Assembly (NCBI RefSeq): GCF_020097815.1
Contig: NZ_CP083663.1
Location: 930,001-994,000, forward strand
Length of the DNA stretch: 64,000 nt
Reading direction: 5' to 3'
Source: Haloprofundus salinisoli
GTDB taxonomy: Archaea > Halobacteriota > Halobacteria > Halobacteriales > Haloferacaceae
Shown: piece after piece, positions 26,275-34,391 of the stretch
How the letters are laid out: each line of letters opens with the position of its first letter
Position numbering within the stretch: position 1 is the first letter of the stretch
Position numbers and translations under genes: made by a program
Notes under the pieces: generated by a model
What the model was told of the DNA's origin: nothing
Seen by the model: only the letters and a program-made list of their open reading frames with translations
Database searches by the model: none

Positions 26275-26598
26275 ATGAGTAACGACGAAGCCGACGACAG
26301 CCGCGAGTTGGGCGTCGAGTTCGGCGAGTTGGATGACGAACTCAAATCGCACGACTATCCGACGACGACCGACGAGCTCGTCGACGAGTACGGCGACTAC
26401 GAAATCGAGATGTCAAACGAGACTCGAACGTTCGGCGACATTATGGAGCCGTACCAAGAGGAGACGGGACAGGACTTCAGCGACGCCGGTGAGGTCAAAC
26501 AGGCCGTGCTCAACATGGTCGGGTCGGAGGCCGTCGGCCGCCAGCGGTACAGCGGTCGCGGGTTAGATCAGGATCCAGACGAGCAAGACTCCGTCTGA
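26275..26598 (+). CDS. DUF5789 family haloarchaeal protein
   Basis: A 107-aa acidic protein. The conserved segment LGVEFGELDDELKSHDYPTTTDELVDEYGDYEIE and the later GEVKQAVLNMVGSEAVGRQRYSGRG (residues about 73-97) are typical of DUF5789, which is restricted to haloarchaea. The basic, aromatic C-terminal motif could contact nucleic acid, but no function is established. It is a single gene that converges with the ABC exporter gene. Confidence 0.82.
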   Translation: MSNDEADDSRELGVEFGELDDELKSHDYPTTTDELVDEYGDYEIEMSNETRTFGDIMEPYQEETGQDFSDAGEVKQAVLNMVGSEAVGRQRYSGRGLDQDPDEQDSV

Positions 26599-26644
26599 AC
26601 GCGAGCCGTCGCGGCGACGAATCGCCTCGAAACGACCGCACCCC

Positions 26645-28588
26645 TCAGTCATCCCGCGCTTCGGTCCGCGCCTGCCGTCGCGTGGCACGCTCGATGAACT
26701 CCTCGGGGAGCTCGTCTATCTCGCCGGCCTGGACGCCCCAGAGGTGCGCGTAGAGATCGTCGTTGCCGAGAAGTTCCTCGTGCGTCCCGCGCTCCTTGAC
26801 TCGCCCGCCTTCGAGGACGAGAATCTGGTCGGCGTCCTTGATGGTCGAGAGGCGGTGGGCGATGGCGAACGTCGTCCGGTCCTCCGTGAGTCTGTCGAGA
26901 CTCCGTTGGATGAGCATCTCCGTCTCGGTGTCGACATCGGAGGTCGCCTCGTCGAGGACGAGAATCTCGGGGTCCTTCAGAATGGCGCGGGCGATGGAGA
27001 GGCGCTGGCGCTGCCCGCCAGAGAGTTTCACGCCGCGCTCGCCGATTTCCGTGTCGTAGCCCTCCTTGAGGTTCTCGATGAACTCGTGCGCCTCGGCGGC
27101 TTTCGCGGCCTCGATTATCTCCTCGTCCGTCGCGTCGAACGTCCCGTAGGCGATGTTGTCGCGGACGGTGCCGTAAAACATGAACGTCTCCTGGCTGACG
27201 TACCCGATGGCCTGCCGGAGACTCGGGATGGTCACGTCGCGAAGGTCCTGGCCGTCGATCTCTATCTTCCCTTCGCCGACGTCGTACATCCGAAGCAGGA
27301 GTTTCAGGATGGTCGATTTACCTGCCCCCGTCGGACCGACGAGCGCGAGCGTCTCGCCGCCCTCGACGACGAAGTCGACGTCTTCGACGATGGTCTCGTC
27401 CTCCTCGTAGCCGAAGGTGACGTCGTCGTACTCGACGCGACCCTCGCGGACGACGAGTTCGTCGGCGTCGGGGTCCTCGGCGATGCGCGAGGGTTCGTCC
27501 ATCAGGCCGAAGATGCGCGCCGAGGAGGCGCGGGCGCGCTGGTACATGTTGATGATCTGTCCGAACTGCGCCATCGGCCAGATGAACCGCTGGGTGAGGA
27601 CGATGAACGTGACGAACTGGCCGACGGTGAGTGTCCCGGTCAGCGGACCGGGCGGCCCGCTGACCACCCAGAGTCCGCCGATCATGAACGTGACGACGAA
27701 GCCGATACCGGCGAGGACGCGCAGACCGGGAAAGAACTTGATGCGAGTACGAATCGCGTCCCAGTTGGCGTCGAAGTAGTCCATCGAGACGCCGTCGACG
27801 CGGTCGGACTCGTAGCGCTCGGTGTTGGAGGTCTTGATGACCTGAATCCCCCCCAGATTGTTCTCCAGTCGGGAGTTGAGCGTCCCCACCGAGGAGCGGA
27901 CGTCGGCGTACTTCGGCTGGATGATGTCGACGAACTTCCACGTGAACAGCGCGATGAGCGGCACGGGCAGTAGGGCGACGAGCGCCAGTTGCGCGTTCAT
28001 CGAAAAGAGGATGGCCGCGATCGCGACGACCATCACCGACAGGCGGAAAAAGGAGTTCATCCCGTCGTTGAGGAACCGTTCGAGGCGGTTGACGTCGTTC
28101 GAGAGGATGGACATCATCTCGCCGGTCTGCTTGTCGGCGAAGAAGTCCATGTTCAACCGCTGCATCTTGTCGTACGTGTCGGTCCGGATGGCGTGCTGGA
28201 TGTTCTGTGCGAAAGAGTTCCACCCCCAGTTACGCGTCCAGTGAAACACCGCGCCGCCGAAGAACCCGAAGGCGATGAGGCCGACCGAGAAGTAGAACTG
28301 TTCGGTCTGTGTCGCCGGAATCACCCCCGAGACGGCGGCCGCGGAGACAGGAACCGTGTCGGCGACCGCCTGTGCGTACTCCTTGTCCCCGAACACCGCG
28401 TCGATCGCGATACCGAGGACCACGGGGGGGAGCAGATCAAGCAGGCGCGCGACGACGCTGGCGAGCAACCCGACGACGAACTGCGTGGTGTTCTGCCGAC
28501 CGTACTCGGTGAACAGTCGGCGCATCGGGTTGTCTGTACTCTGCCGCTGCGCTTCGAAGGGGTCGTCCTCATCCGCGGCCGTTCCCAT
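26645..28588 (-). CDS. ABC transporter, fused permease and ATPase (exporter type)
   Basis: A 647-aa half-transporter. The N-terminal ABC transmembrane domain has six helices across residues about 30-330. The ATPase domain has Walker A GPTGAGKST near 420, Q-loop VSQETFMF, signature LSGGQRQRLSIARAIL and Walker B ILVLDEATSDVD, followed by the switch histidine in AIAHRLSTI. It is likely to act as a homodimer that exports lipids, drugs or peptides. The sequence starts with a polar stretch, and the C-terminus is rich in charged residues (RATRRQARTEARDD). No partner subunit is adjacent; the DUF192 gene is 34 bp upstream on the same strand. Confidence 0.95.
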   Translation of the reverse strand: MGTAADEDDPFEAQRQSTDNPMRRLFTEYGRQNTTQFVVGLLASVVARLLDLLPPVVLGIAIDAVFGDKEYAQAVADTVPVSAAAVSGVIPATQTEQFYFSVGLIAFGFFGGAVFHWTRNWGWNSFAQNIQHAIRTDTYDKMQRLNMDFFADKQTGEMMSILSNDVNRLERFLNDGMNSFFRLSVMVVAIAAILFSMNAQLALVALLPVPLIALFTWKFVDIIQPKYADVRSSVGTLNSRLENNLGGIQVIKTSNTERYESDRVDGVSMDYFDANWDAIRTRIKFFPGLRVLAGIGFVVTFMIGGLWVVSGPPGPLTGTLTVGQFVTFIVLTQRFIWPMAQFGQIINMYQRARASSARIFGLMDEPSRIAEDPDADELVVREGRVEYDDVTFGYEEDETIVEDVDFVVEGGETLALVGPTGAGKSTILKLLLRMYDVGEGKIEIDGQDLRDVTIPSLRQAIGYVSQETFMFYGTVRDNIAYGTFDATDEEIIEAAKAAEAHEFIENLKEGYDTEIGERGVKLSGGQRQRLSIARAILKDPEILVLDEATSDVDTETEMLIQRSLDRLTEDRTTFAIAHRLSTIKDADQILVLEGGRVKERGTHEELLGNDDLYAHLWGVQAGEIDELPEEFIERATRRQARTEARDD

Positions 28589-28622
28589 TATCTCCGTAAC
28601 AAGAGTTGGCCGTTAAAAAGCA

Positions 28623-29189
28623 TTACCTACGAACCGAAATACTCCGGTTCGTCGCCGTCTCGCAGGAAGCCGTCTCGTTCGGAATCAGAAGTCTGTCGCC
28701 CTCGGAGACGCCGGTTCGGTTCGTGTAGCCCATCGGCACTTCGAGGACGTACTGTCCGTACCCGGTGTACCGCGTCAGTTGCCCCTCGGACGCTCCGGAC
28801 GGGTCCAGAGTGGCGTGGTGAATCTGCGTGATGGTCCCGTTGGCGTCGACGAAGACGATGTCGAGCGGGAAGTCCATGTTCCGCATGACGTACGAGTACT
28901 CGTCCTCGCTGTCGTGGATGAACAGCATCCCCTCGCCGTCGTCAAGCGACGTGGTGTTGCTCAGACCGGTGTAGCGTTTGTTGTACGTGTCGGCGATTCG
29001 GACGTCGACGGCGGCAAGTTCGGTGCCGTTGACCCCGTCGACGACGGTCACCGTCGTCGTCTCGTACTCGTTCGAGTCGGGCGGGCTGTGGACGTGGTCG
29101 AAGGCGACGACACCCCCTGCGGCCAAAAGAGAGACGACGAGGACTCCGACGAGGATACGCGTTCGCACGGCCGTGAGAACGGACCCCAC
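28623..29189 (-). CDS. DUF192 domain protein, membrane-anchored
   Basis: A 188-aa protein with an N-terminal membrane helix (RILVGVLVVSLLAAGGVVAFD), then a DUF192 domain outside the cell: DTYNKRYTGLSNTTSL, GEGMLFIHDSEDEYSYVMRNMDFPLDIVFVDANG and GQYVLEVP, the classic order in this family of small beta-barrels. Function is unknown. It begins with GTG at 29189; a second GTG at 29168 is closer to the helix. It lies upstream of the ABC exporter on the same strand with a 34-bp spacer, so the two may be co-transcribed. Confidence 0.88.
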   Translation of the reverse strand: MGSVLTAVRTRILVGVLVVSLLAAGGVVAFDHVHSPPDSNEYETTTVTVVDGVNGTELAAVDVRIADTYNKRYTGLSNTTSLDDGEGMLFIHDSEDEYSYVMRNMDFPLDIVFVDANGTITQIHHATLDPSGASEGQLTRYTGYGQYVLEVPMGYTNRTGVSEGDRLLIPNETASCETATNRSISVRR

Positions 29190-29260
29190 CCGAGTAAGCG
29201 TTCCGGGGCCCGTCGCAGAGAGAAACAGTTATTCGAGCGGAGGCATTCGTGCCGATACGC

Positions 29261-29334
29261 GGGCTCGTGGTCTAGTTGGTTATGACGCGGCCCTTACAAG
29301 GCCGAGGTCGGTGGTTCGAATCCGCCCGAGCCCA
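29261..29334 (+). tRNA. tRNA-Val (UAC)
   Basis: A 74-nt cloverleaf with acceptor GGGCUCG/CGAGCCC and discriminator A. Anticodon stem CGGCC/GGCCG with loop CUUACAA gives anticodon UAC. The T-arm contains GGUUCGAAUCC. A GTTATTCG tract about 30 bp upstream may be its TATA box. A 20-bp stretch of its 3' half recurs 113 bp downstream. Confidence 0.95.
29311..29330 (+). repeat. tRNA-Val tail repeat, copy 1 (in the gene)
   Basis: GTGGTTCGAATCCGCCCGAG covers the T-arm and the 5' part of the 3' acceptor strand of tRNA-Val. The identical 20 bp recur at 29424-29443. Confidence 0.9.
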
Positions 29335-29674
29335 TCATTCTGTGGCGAACGAAGTGAGTCCAGAAACATCTGTGAGGACGATTCGAATCAGGGAGTGAAG
29401 CGAACGAAGTGAGCGGAACGACCGTGGTTCGAATCCGCCCGAGTTTCCGTCGCTGTACTCCGCTCGACCGAACGCTCGTCCCCACCCGTCGAATTCGCCA
29501 AAACCAAATAATATCATATTTTCAAACAATGTGGCGAAGAACACCATTCAACCCCCTAATTTTCGTCGAATAGCTGCAATCAGTTCGTGCCGGATTTCAT
29601 GTAGTTTCTCTCGTAGACAGTAACAAATATATACAAGTAGAGTTTGCAGATTATCCTATAATGGTGAATATATA
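29335..29674. other. Non-coding stretch after tRNA-Val with tail duplicate, then AT-rich promoter region
   Basis: About 340 bp. The first 110 bp carry the tRNA tail copy and two copies of GCGAACGAAGTGAG (29344-29357 and about 29399-29412), a repeat type common in haloarchaea. The second half (29500-29674) is strikingly AT-rich (ATAATATCATATTTT; ACAAATATATACAAG) and likely contains the promoter of the following membrane-anchored protein gene. No convincing reading frame was seen. Confidence 0.7.
29424..29443 (+). repeat. tRNA-Val tail repeat, copy 2
   Basis: Exact copy of tRNA-Val bases 51-70, without the rest of the gene. The last acceptor bases CCC are replaced by TTT, so only the T-arm and part of the acceptor are duplicated. 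Confidence 0.9.
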
Positions 29675-30226
29675 ATGTTCCGAACTACGTTCGCAGTTAT
29701 CGGCGTTCTCTCGCTCGTCGTCGTCGCCGGCGTCGGCGGTGCGTTGGCACTCGGGTTCACGCCCGCAGACCTGGTCGGTGACACAACCGATAAGGTCGGC
29801 GGAGACACATCGTCGAACGTGCAAACCGACGGAGGAAGCGACGATACGAGCGAAGCGTCGGGTGGCAGTGACAAAGCGGTACAGGACGCGTACGACCAAC
29901 CGCTCCGGTTTTCGGTCGGTGAGATCGAAGAGTGCGGGACGACCTGCCGAGACGTGACGGCGCAGGTGAAAAACACCGGCAACGAGTCCGTCGACGACAT
30001 CGACGTGGCCGTCCGCATCTCCGCCGACGACGACGAGGTGTGGGACGGCAGCGTCGAAGTCGGCTCCGTCGGCGCGGCGGAGACCCAGCAGCAGACGATT
30101 CGCGTCGAACTCGGCTACATGGACGCGTACAAAATCAAGCAGAACGACGGCCACATCACCGTGAAGGCGACTGTGACCACTGCCGAGGGTACCTTCGAGT
30201 TCACCGAACGTCGCAAAGTCGCGTGA
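29675..30226 (+). CDS. Membrane-anchored or secreted protein with a CARDB/FxLYD-like domain
   Basis: A 183-aa protein. Residues 1-28 (MFRTTFAVIGVLSLVVVAGVG and following) form a signal or anchor helix. A Gly/Ser/Asp/Thr-rich spacer runs to about residue 70. The rest is a beta-sandwich-like domain, LRFSVGEIEECGTTCRDVTAQVKNTGNESVDDIDVAVRIS, with two cysteines that could form a disulfide outside the cell. It resembles the FxLYD and CARDB domains used for adhesion on haloarchaeal surfaces; the exact family is not recognised. It lies between two tRNA genes with tail duplications, with an AT-rich promoter upstream. Confidence 0.72.
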   Translation: MFRTTFAVIGVLSLVVVAGVGGALALGFTPADLVGDTTDKVGGDTSSNVQTDGGSDDTSEASGGSDKAVQDAYDQPLRFSVGEIEECGTTCRDVTAQVKNTGNESVDDIDVAVRISADDDEVWDGSVEVGSVGAAETQQQTIRVELGYMDAYKIKQNDGHITVKATVTTAEGTFEFTERRKVA

Positions 30227-30293
30227 GAACCGTCGGCACGCCGTCGGCGTGTTCCGAAATCCTTTTTGCTCCCATCCCCATCCATCAGAGTGC

Positions 30294-30367
30294 GCCGCCT
30301 TAGCTCAGACTGGGAGAGCACTCGACTGAAGATCGAGCTGTCCCCGGTTCAAATCCGGGAGGCGGCA
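30294..30367 (+). tRNA. tRNA-Phe (GAA)
   Basis: A 74-nt cloverleaf with acceptor GCCGCCU/AGGCGGC and discriminator A. Anticodon stem CUCGA/UCGAG with loop CUGAAGA gives anticodon GAA. T-arm CCCCGGUUCAAAUCCGGG is complete. It has no intron. A copy of its 3' end plus flanking bases recurs 129 bp downstream. Confidence 0.95.
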
Positions 30368-30370
30368 CTT
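30346..30370 (+). repeat. tRNA-Phe tail repeat, copy 1 (in the gene)
   Basis: 25 bp from the T-arm through the discriminator and three bases beyond the gene. The identical sequence occurs at 30475-30499. Confidence 0.92.
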
Positions 30371-30474
30371 CTGTGATTGCAAGCCGACGAGCAGAGCGAG
30401 TCGCGCCGAAATCCAGAATGATATCTGACTGGGTTTGAATTAGAGAACGCTGAGCGACAGCGAAGCGTTCGCGT

Positions 30475-30499
30475 GGTTCAAATCCGGGAGGCGGCACTT
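30475..30499 (+). repeat. tRNA-Phe tail repeat, copy 2
   Basis: Exact 25-bp copy of the tRNA-Phe 3' end (T-arm part, acceptor strand, discriminator and three flanking bases) without the rest of the gene. The 104-bp spacer between the copies holds no gene. Confidence 0.92.
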
Positions 30500-30607
30500 T
30501 TCCCGCGAACCAACGAGAGAGCGCAGCGACCGCGCCGACTGCGCGTCGACAGCAACGCTTTGCCCGTCGCCGTCCTACTCCGGTAGGGTCATTGACCCAC
30601 TACGACC

Positions 30608-31378
30608 ATGAGCTTCTCATCCACTTCTTCGAGGTCGGACCGTCTATCAGAGCACGTCGAATCGGGACTCGAGCGCGCGAAATCGGCTGCGAGCGACACC
30701 GAGACCCCACTGACGGGGACGGTCGACGAACTGTTCGACGTGCTCGTTGCGACGGAGATGCTCCTCGAGAGCGTCGATCTGGCGCGGGTGCCCGACGTGG
30801 TCGACATCGAACAACTCCCCGGCCTCGTCGATTTCGACCGCCTCGCGGACGCCATCAGAGAACGCGACCCCGACCTGGCCGTCGACCTGAGCAACTTGAC
30901 GCACGTCGTCGACAGGCGGGAACTGTGGGCGTCGGTCGACCTTTTCGGGTTCGCGAAAGCGAAGCGACGGCTGGACCGAGAACTCGAGGACCTCCCGGGC
31001 GGTGACGCAGCGTTCGCGGTCGAGAGTGACTCGAAAGCGGCCGCAGACGCCGAAGCGTTCGTCTCCTCGCTTCGCTCGGAAGCCAGGGAGGTGACCATCC
31101 AACAGGAGGTCAGAAAGAAGATAACGCTCGCTCGGAGCGCGCTCGGAGAGCAACACGCCACCCTCGAACGGCTCTACGCGTCGGAACGGACGCGTTCGAA
31201 CGATCCGAGCGAGCGGCGGCGGGGGCGAAATCCGACGGCCGTCTCGCTGCGTCCGCCGGGGCCGCTTCCCGACGGCGTCTCGACGGTCCCTTCGAGCGCG
31301 TGGCACTCGAACGTCGAGCAACTCCCTCGACTCTACGGTCGCCGGTGGCGGTACATCGACGCCGAGAGCGGGGAATAG
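30608..31378 (+). CDS. Uncharacterised haloarchaeal protein
   Basis: A 256-aa soluble protein I do not recognise. Residues about 35-115 have a distinctive repeating hydrophobic/acidic pattern (LFDVLVATEMLLESVDLARVPDVVDIEQLPGLVDFDRLADAI), followed by a helical part (FVSSLRSEAREVTIQQEVRKKITLARSALGEQHATLERLY). The C-terminal 60 residues are low-complexity Arg/Ser/Pro then LPRLYGRRWRYIDAESGE. There is no signal peptide or membrane helix. It follows the tRNA-Phe tail duplicate and precedes the GNAT gene with a 75-bp gap. Codon bias is typical of the host. Confidence 0.65.
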   Translation: MSFSSTSSRSDRLSEHVESGLERAKSAASDTETPLTGTVDELFDVLVATEMLLESVDLARVPDVVDIEQLPGLVDFDRLADAIRERDPDLAVDLSNLTHVVDRRELWASVDLFGFAKAKRRLDRELEDLPGGDAAFAVESDSKAAADAEAFVSSLRSEAREVTIQQEVRKKITLARSALGEQHATLERLYASERTRSNDPSERRRGRNPTAVSLRPPGPLPDGVSTVPSSAWHSNVEQLPRLYGRRWRYIDAESGE

Positions 31379-31453
31379 CGTCGGCCGCCTTCGAGAACGG
31401 CGAGAGTTCGGAGGCAACTAGTTATATCTGCTTCGAGAGGACGTTCTTTCGAC

Positions 31454-31978
31454 ATGAACGCGGACGCCACCGTCGTCCGAACGGACGTCGCGGGACACGA
31501 ACCGGAACTGCGCGAGCTCCTCCACGAGTACTTTCTCGAAGCGAACGAACAGGGCCGACAGTGGTTCGACGACGAGGAGTTCGGCGCGGACCCCGAGGAG
31601 ATAGTGGCCGCGGACCTCGACAGACTCGCGTCGGCGACAATCGCGGAGCCGCTGTTTCTGGCGCGCCGTGGCGGCGAACTGGTCGGGTCGATTCAGCTGA
31701 AACAGTTGGACGAGACGACCGCTGAGGTGAAACGACTCTACGTGCGGCCTTCACATCGGGAGACGGGTGTCGGGCAAGCGCTCGTCGAGACGTTGATCTC
31801 GGAGGCCAGAGCCGACGGGTTCGAGACGCTCCGGTTGGGCGTCGCTCCCTACCACGAGGGGGCGCGGTCGCTGTACCGGAATCTCGACTTCGAGTTCACG
31901 GCGGCGTACGAGGAGACGCAGGCCCCGGCCGCGATTCGCGACGACTGGGGCTTCATGAAGCGGTCGCTCGCGGAGTGA
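31454..31978 (+). CDS. GNAT-family N-acetyltransferase
   Basis: A 174-aa acetyltransferase with the GNAT acetyl-CoA site: VKRLYVRPSHRETGVGQALVETLI at about residues 95-118 (motif A, R/Q-x2-G-x-G/A), preceded by a central strand GELVGSIQLKQL and followed by FETLRLGVAPYHEGARSLYRNLDF. Acceptor substrate is unknown. The end NLDFEFTAAYEETQ and the C-terminal tail are typical of general amine or amino-acid acetyltransferases. It is a possible counterpart of deacetylation in this genome, but there is no direct link to the histone locus. Confidence 0.88.
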   Translation: MNADATVVRTDVAGHEPELRELLHEYFLEANEQGRQWFDDEEFGADPEEIVAADLDRLASATIAEPLFLARRGGELVGSIQLKQLDETTAEVKRLYVRPSHRETGVGQALVETLISEARADGFETLRLGVAPYHEGARSLYRNLDFEFTAAYEETQAPAAIRDDWGFMKRSLAE

Positions 31979-32007
31979 CCGGACCACCTTACCGAAACGC
32001 TTCGGGC

Positions 32008-32103
32008 TTACAACAGCGAGCGAAGCAGCCGAAGCGGGAAGGTGATGACGGCGATGACGAAGTTGATTATCGTACGGAACAGCGAGCGGATAGCTCTGAA
32101 CAT
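32008..32103 (-). CDS. 31-aa hydrophobic and basic small protein
   Basis: A minus-strand frame starting MFRAIRSLFRTIINFV and ending FPLRLLRSLL, with ATG at 32103 and TAA at 32008. The pattern is one membrane-length hydrophobic helix (IINFVIAVITFPL) flanked on both sides by RxL-type basic residues, with alternating hydrophobic/basic spacing like an amphipathic membrane peptide. It lies in the 308-bp gap between the GNAT and MATE genes on the opposite strand. Nothing else in that gap looks coding. It could be a real microprotein or a chance frame; size, composition and clean codon use favour real. Confidence 0.5.
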   Translation of the reverse strand: MFRAIRSLFRTIINFVIAVITFPLRLLRSLL

Positions 32104-32286
32104 CACGAGAGTGTGCGACGCCGAACAGTATCGTGGTTCGGGTTGCACCTGCTGGGTTGGTAAATGCCCGGAGGAACGTCATCGTCTCGCCGAAGGGTCG
32201 TGTCTGCGCCAACCGAGACATCTATTCTCACGGTGTTCCGAGAAAGAAAGACCTATAGTTTCGGTTCGAAATAGCAGTAACAACTA

Positions 32287-33732
32287 GTGACCCGTTTTCC
32301 AAATCCGATTCGAGGAGTGATATTGCTCATCGGCCTCATGCTCGCGCGACTCGGTCTCGTCGCGCCCGAGCGCGTCCGCCGAACTACCGACCTCTCGTGG
32401 CCGCGCATCGTCACCGGCGTCGCGCGTATGTCGAAGAACGCCGTCGACGTGGCGATGGTCGGTATCGCCATCGGCCCGGCCGCGATCGCCGGCGTCGGTC
32501 TCGCGAGCGCCTACTGGGGTATCGCGTTCGCGCTCGGCGGCGGATTCGCCGCCGGGACCATCGCGCTGGTCTCGCAGCGCTACGGTGCCGACGCGTTCGA
32601 CGAACTCGGCCAGGCGGTTCGGTCGAGTCTCCTCCTCGTCGTCGTCGCGACCGTCCCGGTGATGGTCGCGTTCGTCTTCTTCCCGTTTCACCTCATCGAC
32701 CTCATCAACGACGAGACCAGCGCCATCGGCTTCGGCGCGGTGTACCTCCAGATCGTCGGGTTCGCGGTTCCGTTCGCAGGCGTCAACCTCATCGGCAGTC
32801 GCATCTACATCGGTCTCGACGACGCGTGGACGCCGATGCTCGTCCGCGCCGGCGGCGCGATATCGAACATCGTCTTCAGCGCGGTGTTCATCTTCGGGTT
32901 CGACATGGGTGTCGCGGGCGCGGCGTTCGGCACGCTCTTGGCGAACGTGCTCGTCACCGTCGCGTTCACCGCCGGCCTCGTCGCCGGTCGGCTACCGGGT
33001 GCGGGCGAACTCCCCGTCGCCGTCGACCTGACCGGGTCGTACATCGACTGGCCGACGATGCGGCAGATAATCGAAATCGGCCTCCCGGTCGTCGGTCGGA
33101 GCATGGTGTGGACCGTCGCCAACTTCCCGATGCTCGCCATCGTCGGCATGTTCGGCGCGCCGGTGCTCGCCGCCTACGTCATCAGCCGCCGCATCTGGGG
33201 TATCATGAACACGCCCGGGTGGGGCTTCGGCCTCGCGTCGAGCAGTCTCGTCGGTCAGGAGCTGGGGGCGGGCGACGAACGGACCGCGGAGGCGTACGGC
33301 CGCGAGATCGTCCGCTTCTCGGTCACCACCTACATCGTCGCCGCGGCGCTCGTCGCGGTGTTTGCTGAACCCATCGTCCTCGCGTTCGTCGGCTCTCGCG
33401 CGGACCCGTCGTTCTCGACGGCCGTGACGCTCGTCTACGTCTCCTGCTTCGCGGTCATCGCGCAGGGCGTCAGCGGGGCGTCCGCGGGGCCGCTCGACGC
33501 CAGCGGCGACACCACCTGGCCCTTCCTGAGTCAGGCGCTCGGGATGTTCGCGTTCTCGATTCCGGTCGCGTACCTCGGCGCGACCACCTCGCTCGCCTAC
33601 TGGGGACTGTATCTCTCGTTCGTCGCGGAGACGACGGTGCCGGCCGCGCTCAACTACTATCGCTTCTCAACCGGCAAGTGGAAGCTCGTCAGCCGCAAGT
33701 TCCGTCCCGGATCGACGGTCGCGGACGACTGA
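32287..33732 (+). CDS. MATE-family multidrug/toxin efflux transporter
   Basis: A 481-aa membrane protein with about 12 helices. The MATE hallmark is two similar six-helix halves, for example GVGLASAYWGIAFALGGGFAAGTIALVSQRYGA in the first and MLAIVGMFGAPVLAAYVISRRIWGIMNTPGWGFGLASSSLVGQELGAGDE in the second. MATE pumps use an ion gradient to export organic cations. The start is GTG at 32287, placed where the first hydrophobic helix begins; the 308-bp upstream gap contains a divergent 31-aa frame. A Nudix gene starts 13 bp after its stop and may be co-transcribed. Confidence 0.92.
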   Translation: MTRFPNPIRGVILLIGLMLARLGLVAPERVRRTTDLSWPRIVTGVARMSKNAVDVAMVGIAIGPAAIAGVGLASAYWGIAFALGGGFAAGTIALVSQRYGADAFDELGQAVRSSLLLVVVATVPVMVAFVFFPFHLIDLINDETSAIGFGAVYLQIVGFAVPFAGVNLIGSRIYIGLDDAWTPMLVRAGGAISNIVFSAVFIFGFDMGVAGAAFGTLLANVLVTVAFTAGLVAGRLPGAGELPVAVDLTGSYIDWPTMRQIIEIGLPVVGRSMVWTVANFPMLAIVGMFGAPVLAAYVISRRIWGIMNTPGWGFGLASSSLVGQELGAGDERTAEAYGREIVRFSVTTYIVAAALVAVFAEPIVLAFVGSRADPSFSTAVTLVYVSCFAVIAQGVSGASAGPLDASGDTTWPFLSQALGMFAFSIPVAYLGATTSLAYWGLYLSFVAETTVPAALNYYRFSTGKWKLVSRKFRPGSTVADD

Positions 33733-33744
33733 CGACCGAGGGCT

Positions 33745-34247
33745 ATGACCGGCCGATTCGCTCCCGACATCCCCCGCGAGCGCCAGACGAGACGACTCTC
33801 CGCGGAGCGGCTGGCGTCGTTCCGCGAGGGGCGGAGAACGGAACCGCGCTCGCGGCGGCGGCGCGGGCGCGGGACTCCGAGGACCGCGTCGCACTGGTGA
33901 AGAACCGCTGGTCTCGCGAATGGACTCTCCCCGGTGGTGGTGTCGAAGCAGGCGAGCAGCCGGTGGAAGCCGCGCGCCGCGAAGTGCGCGAGGAGACTGG
34001 GTTGGACGCGACCGTCGGGGACGCCCGCGTCGTCGTCGACCAGCGATACGCCGCCGAGTCCGGAGACGCGAGATCCGACGGAATCGCGTTCACCGCACAG
34101 TACGTCGTCTACGCGGCCCGTGCCGACGGCGAGATTCCGCGTTCGGAGCAGTTGGGCGCGGGTACAGACGAGATCACGGCGGCACGGTGGTTCGAGACGT
34201 TCCCGGAGCGACTCCACGACGGTGACTCGCTCGAACCGTACCTGTAG
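33745..34247 (+). pseudogene. Nudix hydrolase, frameshifted in its N-terminal part
   Basis: The Nudix box is perfect (GGVEAGEQPVEAARREVREE then TGL) in a frame that runs to 34247, but that frame has no sensible start after the MATE stop. The ATG at 33745, 13 bp after MATE, opens a different frame with host-like codon use (MTGRFAPDIPRERQTRR...RLASFREG). At the G-run 33828-33831 the coding signal moves to the frame of AENGTALAAAARARDSEDRV. One missing base would join them into about a 168-aa protein. Either the gene is broken, the sequence has an error, or there is -1 frameshifting. Intact members clean nucleotide derivatives. Confidence 0.7.
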
Positions 34248-34391
34248 CGACTCGGGAGGCGCTGTGAGGTGGATCGACCGACCCGCTACGCGAGTTCGTC
34301 GCAGAGAGCGCGTCTCGAACGAGTTGTTGAATTCGACTAACAGTGAGGACTCGGAAGGGTTATGTGTGCTGCCGAACTTTCTTCAAAGGTA

